A stretch of 64,000 nt of DNA, taken from the NCBI GenBank assembly GCA_032622095.1, contig CP136067.1, positions 46,977,549-47,041,548 of the forward strand, written 5' to 3'. Source of the DNA: Siphonodentalium dalli (taxonomy: Eukaryota > Mollusca > Scaphopoda > Gadilida > Siphonodentaliidae). The position numbers were made by a program, and so were the translations under genes. This document shows, one piece after another, positions 60,351-64,000 of this stretch (positions are counted from its first letter, which is position 1; each line of letters starts with the position of its first letter). The notes below the pieces were generated by a model that was not told where the DNA came from, did no database searches, and saw only the letters and a list, made by a program, of their open reading frames with translations.

Positions 60351-60358
60351 CTTTTATA
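60351..60358 (-). promoter_or_regulatory. TATA box of the possible secreted-protein gene
   Basis: TATAAAAG on the minus strand, about 34-41 bases before the ATG at 60317. Confidence 0.35.
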
Positions 60359-60415
60359 CATCTGCAGAATGAGTTTCGATAATATGTTATTGAGGTTTTT
60401 GAATAAGCACAGCGT

Positions 60416-60544
60416 GAAAATGAAGAGCCAAGAAGACAACGTCTCAGAAGAATTTTAAGGGACAGATCAAACCCACTTGAACAATATGATGAGTGGATAT
60501 CGACTCGTCAACAGACACTAATTGTGCAGTCCCTCCGGCAATAA
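60416..60544 (+). pseudogene. Harbinger (HARBI1-like) transposase N-terminal relic
   Basis: A short open frame reads ENEEPRRQRLRRILRDRSNP and then LEQYDEW before ending at TAA 60542. The RDRSNPLE-YD block is typical of the N-terminus of Harbinger transposases. No DDE region follows; the sequence downstream to 61400 shows nothing I can assign. Confidence 0.45.
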
Positions 60545-61464
60545 AACTATGTTGGTAATTTTCCAATCTTAGTATGTGTCAGGTTGGATATTTCCAAGGG
60601 GTGCAGATGGAATTCTGCGAAACTGTGAGATTGATGTTTGGTTCAAGGCGGGGGTGCAGTTGGCCAGAAATTTGAGGAAACCTCTAGCCACGTCCCTAGA
60701 ACTTGTACGTGTGGGTACTTAATCAATAAATTGATTGACATTTCCACTATAAAGTCCTGATACCCTAGAATAAGCGTTACATTTGTGTTTGTGCGATTGG
60801 GAGATGCAGTTCACGTGCGATCACAAGACCACAACATTAGCTTCATGCGCAAAGCTTTATCTTCCAACTATTGTACAGCACTTTGGCCAAAAATGCCTGA
60901 GTTTCTGCACTATACAGAGACTATTGTGCAAAACGACTGCATTTAACGAAACAAAACATTTTAAATATGAAATTGCTATAAGACTAGATAGTACATACGT
61001 GTATCTGATAATCCATCGATATCATATAATCCTACTATTTCTTGAATAAGAAGGAAAATTATAATAACGAACAAAGCAGAAGACATATCCATGCAGGTTC
61101 ACGTGAATTCGGTCAATGGTGACGTATCCGCCGAATTTGAAATCGACATGCGTTTGGGCGGTATTTTATGGATGGAGTTATGAAATGAACATATGAAAGT
61201 GACAATGAAATTGACAATGATTTGCTTCGCATCAACCGAAGTGCTCCCCAGTGTTACTATCAATAACATTATTATTTGGCTAATTTCAGTAACATTCTCC
61301 CAGTTTACACTCGATAAAACAAATTTGTCTCCGCATTTAAAATTCTTTGATATAGATCGTTTATATTCTGCAATAATTTGTGCACAAGGGACGGATTCTT
61401 ATGTTTTATTGTGTTTTTAAACTTCGAGGTGGCGAAATCTCGGTTTGTTTACATTACGAACGTT
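60545..61464. other. Non-coding spacer
   Basis: No supported gene or repeat. Confidence 0.3.
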
Positions 61465-61620
61465 TGAGTCCGTAATCGGAATCAGAATCTGAATCTGGAT
61501 TACGACGAAAAAACGATTGGTTACGATTACGGTCTGTTCGTTTACTGATCCTGGTCTGTTCGTTTACAGAACCACGTCGTACGGGGACTAATCCGTAATC
61601 TGAATCCGGATTCTCCCACC
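61465..61620. repeat. Cluster of inverted and direct GTAATCnGAATC repeats
   Basis: CCGTAATCGGAATCAGAATC, TGGATTACGAC, GATTACGGTCTG and CTAATCCGTAATCTGAATCC interleave, and GGTCTGTTCGTTTAC occurs twice (~61542 and ~61552). Likely a decayed element just upstream of the transporter exon. Confidence 0.5.
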
Positions 61621-61659
61621 AACTAACGACTCTGCATCGTGTTTATCTTGTGTTTATAG

Positions 61660-61828
61660 GGACATGGAATATCGGATACTACGGTGTGGTCTGCTAGGCG
61701 TCTTCGCGCTCTATTGTGGATTGGCTTCATCGTCGCCTGTTTCGAAAAGTGTGTGACTGGTTCCGTCTTCGTTTTCAGCGTTTATGCCATTGCCATGAAA
61801 GAAACTTTCAACTACACACAAAAAGAAG
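61660..61828 (+). CDS. Exon of a probable major facilitator (MFS) transporter, partial gene
   Basis: The acceptor TTGTGTTTATAG and the donor AAG|gtaagt bound a 169-base exon. Its frame reads SARRLRALLWIGFIVACFEK then CVTGSVFVFSVYAIAMKETF and NYTQKE. A first membrane helix with a G-x-x-F-x-F-S-x-Y motif, then LK-x-x-F-x-Y-T/S-Q, is the usual start of nodulin-like/MCT-like MFS proteins. These proteins move small solutes across membranes; the substrate cannot be told. No initiator Met is in frame within the exon, so an upstream exon should exist. The next intron holds LINE C and the gene runs beyond the window. Confidence 0.45.
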
Positions 61829-61864
61829 GTAAGTACACTCGAACCATGTCGATGATATGATTGA

Positions 61865-63445
61865 ACATATTTATTGTGACCCACAAATGTATATACAAAT
61901 TACACATATTATTATAGACATATATAGATATAGTTTTGTGGGCACAGAGGATCGGAGCACAAGTTACGGAACTTATCAGAGCCCCTCTCATCTGGCATTT
62001 GGCTGCTAATAAAAGTAATTAGAGATAGGTTCAAAATTTAAAGTGGAATGCTGCATGCTGTAGCTGTTTGGAGTGGCTATGGTCTCGCGGTAGGGGGTAG
62101 GGTAACATTTATGAGAAGCGGTCAGTCGAAGAAATAAATGAATGGACTGTCTCGAAAATGCGCGTATTTATTGTTTCACTATAGTGCGGGATGCCGAACA
62201 GGAGATCTTTTTCAGAGACGATAGATACATTAAGTTCATCCAACCTTGCCCACATCAGTTCTCTGGAGTCTGCGTACCAAGGACAACTGAAGAAAACATG
62301 GTTAGCGTCTTCACATGCATAACCACAACTACATGATGGTTGAGCCAAGATGTAATTTTCATGTTTGTCGAAGTTTAGATCACTGCAGTTATTTCTGAGT
62401 CTACAGTGCAGTATGTTTAGTTTCCTCTGACCAGCGTTATAGTATGATGGGGGTTTTATAGTAATTTCTTGTTTGCAGAAAGTTTTATACATGTTACTTA
62501 TGATTTCATCTTTAGTTGGTTCTGATGAGGGATCAGTAAGTTTTTTGTTGTCGGTAGTGGTTTTGCATGATAAATTCCATTCATCGATCATGGACGGGGT
62601 GAAACTCGATTTGAAACGGGCCGTATTAGTGAAGTAGTTTATGTATCGTAAAGGGTTTCTGATGGGGTATCGAGATGCTTCACTGACAGTGTGGGGTAGT
62701 AACTTTGTGAGGTAGTTTGGGACATGATTGGTTAATATTTTATTCCAGGTATGCATTTTATGAAGGTTTCGTCTTTCTTTAAGGGGAGCCCATCCCAGTT
62801 CGAATAATACTCTCTCATCTGATACCGAACGTGTCACGCCACTTACTATTCTACCAGCGTCAATATAGAGACGGTCGAGTTTCCGGAGGAAGCAATGGGG
62901 GGGGGGGCGTTGTCCCAGACAACGTCTCCGTATTCCAAAATCGGGAGTACATAAGTTTTGAACATTATTTCGAGGGTTTGTCTATTTACAAGAAATTTCA
63001 TTCTCCTCAGTTGTGACAGTCTGGTTGCCACTCGACTGCAGATTTCATTTATATGAGTGTCCCAATGAAGATTTGATTGTATAGAAATTCCAAGATGTTT
63101 GTGGCAAGCTACTTGCTCAATGTCGCGATCATCAAGATCAAGATCCAAATGATCTTCGGAGGGAGTGAGCGAAAACACCATAGATTTTGTTTTGTCTGCA
63201 TTGAATGTAACCAACCATTGTTTCGACCAGCAAGATACTCTATCCAAATCTTCAAATAGTTCCCGCGAACTGTCTTCGACTGATGGTTGTGCAGTGAAGA
63301 AACAAGTGTCATCTGCATACATACGAGTACGGGAGTGAATGGTCGTTGCCAGGTCATTTATATATGTCAGGAATAAGAAAGGTCAAAGGATATATCCTTG
63401 TGGGACTCCTGCCGGAATAATGTGATAATCAGAAAATGTCGATGA
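61865..63445 (-). mobile_element. LINE C, 5'-truncated relative of LINE B
   Basis: On the minus strand: IIPAGVPQGYIL, MYADDTCFFTAQPSVEDSS (63322 onward), WLVTFNADKTKSMVFSL, HLGISIQSNLHWDTHI, then ELGWAPLKERRNLHKMHTW and CSCGYACEDANHVFFSC. Each matches a LINE B block in order. A stop in the GVPQG region (~63388) and a frameshift at the poly-G run (62897-62906) disable it. It breaks off near 63445 before the N-terminal RT. The 3' end has AATAAA near 61870. It lies in the intron after the transporter exon. Confidence 0.88.
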
Positions 63446-64000
63446 TATAATTACAATGTAGGGCTTGTGTCAATTCGGAAAAAATTCTTTGGAAACCGAT
63501 ATTACATAAGTTTGAAATCTCAACAATAAAAACAAAAGAAAATCCAAGCAAAACAGTGAAGTCTAATCCCGTCGCGCAAGAGTAGAACTTGTTCGAGTTT
63601 TGTGAAAATGTCCTTTGTGAACTCATAGTGAAGACATGGACCCATATACTTAACCATGTCAAAGTTGTCCACCATAGTTACTACGATACAGTTAGATAAT
63701 GTTGCTTGTCGCGTCACTCGTGCGTCGACTCATATCGTCACACAGACCGTTGATTTCCATTAAACGCAACAATATTGCATTTTTAGCTCAACTTGACAAC
63801 GTAAGTGTCGGCGCACACGATCCCGATTGTGCCCGGTTAAATCCGGCTGCCGGATAAATCGGGCCCGATAAAATGGGGGGGGGGGTCAGCGCACACGAGT
63901 CGGATTTTCACTCCGGTCATATGTATGCTATGAGATCACTGTAGTATATAGCCAACTGCATGGTGTGGTCAACATACCTAGCCAGTTACTATAGCTAGTA
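63446..64000. other. Non-coding end of window with a small repeat
   Basis: No gene. GTCGGCGCACACGA (63807) and GTCAGCGCACACGA (63886) bracket ATCCGGCTGCCGGAT and TAAATCGGGCCCGAT palindromes and a poly-G run. Confidence 0.4.

Overview
The window is nuclear DNA of an animal. Genes are split by GT...AG introns, the sequence is AT-rich, and it is crowded with LINEs, a tRNA-derived SINE, Helitrons, long palindromes and tandem repeats. The mix (SINE with a CAAT-repeat tail, Helitrons carrying a ~175-bp central tandem repeat, LINEs with a 2A-like N-terminus) fits a marine invertebrate, probably a lophotrochozoan such as a mollusc. I cannot name the species.

Layout. (1) 1-1268: right part of a Helitron-like element. 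(2) 1269-19400: a tandem segmental duplication of a whole Cdc25 phosphatase gene. Copy A codes at 3422-7538 and copy B at 12338-16465. The copies are nearly identical, with seven matching coding exons, and both keep the catalytic HCEFSSER motif. Copy B was later hit by two head-to-tail Helitrons (17490-19271); copy A keeps the empty AT site at 8457/8458. (3) 19805-20225: an unusual array of GAACCA/TGGTTC motifs. (4) 21500-23290 and 52238-53860: a dispersed duplication of an unrecognised Ser/Thr-rich coding exon; the second copy has a plausible terminal exon at 54787-54930. (5) 20900-29850: MITEs, long palindromes and a ~2 kb fold-back element. (6) About 30060-37700: a 7.6-kb block with divergent inverted ends that encloses a broken gene with two N-terminal Cys/His modules, a PIN/FEN-like acidic region and a C-terminal CXC (tesmin/TSO1-type) domain. 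It looks like a large, poorly described DNA transposon and is the most interesting item here. (7) 37700-45180: two LINEs on the minus strand. The second is almost complete (endonuclease, RT, Cys-rich tail) with one frameshift. (8) 45800-58640: palindromic and tandem repeats, a LINE ORF1 fragment and a LINE 3' relic. (9) 58917-61830: a FLYWCH/MULE-derived gene, a possible small secreted-protein gene on the minus strand, a Harbinger relic, and one exon of a probable major-facilitator transporter. (10) 61865-63445: a decayed LINE of the same family as the 41-44 kb element.

The host genes that look functional are the two Cdc25 copies, perhaps the FLYWCH-derived gene, the small secreted-protein candidate, the duplicated Ser/Thr-rich gene, and the transporter exon whose gene continues past the window. 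They form no shared pathway; most remaining sequence is mobile or repetitive. All gene models rest on reading frames, splice signals and motif recognition by eye; no alignments or database searches were run.
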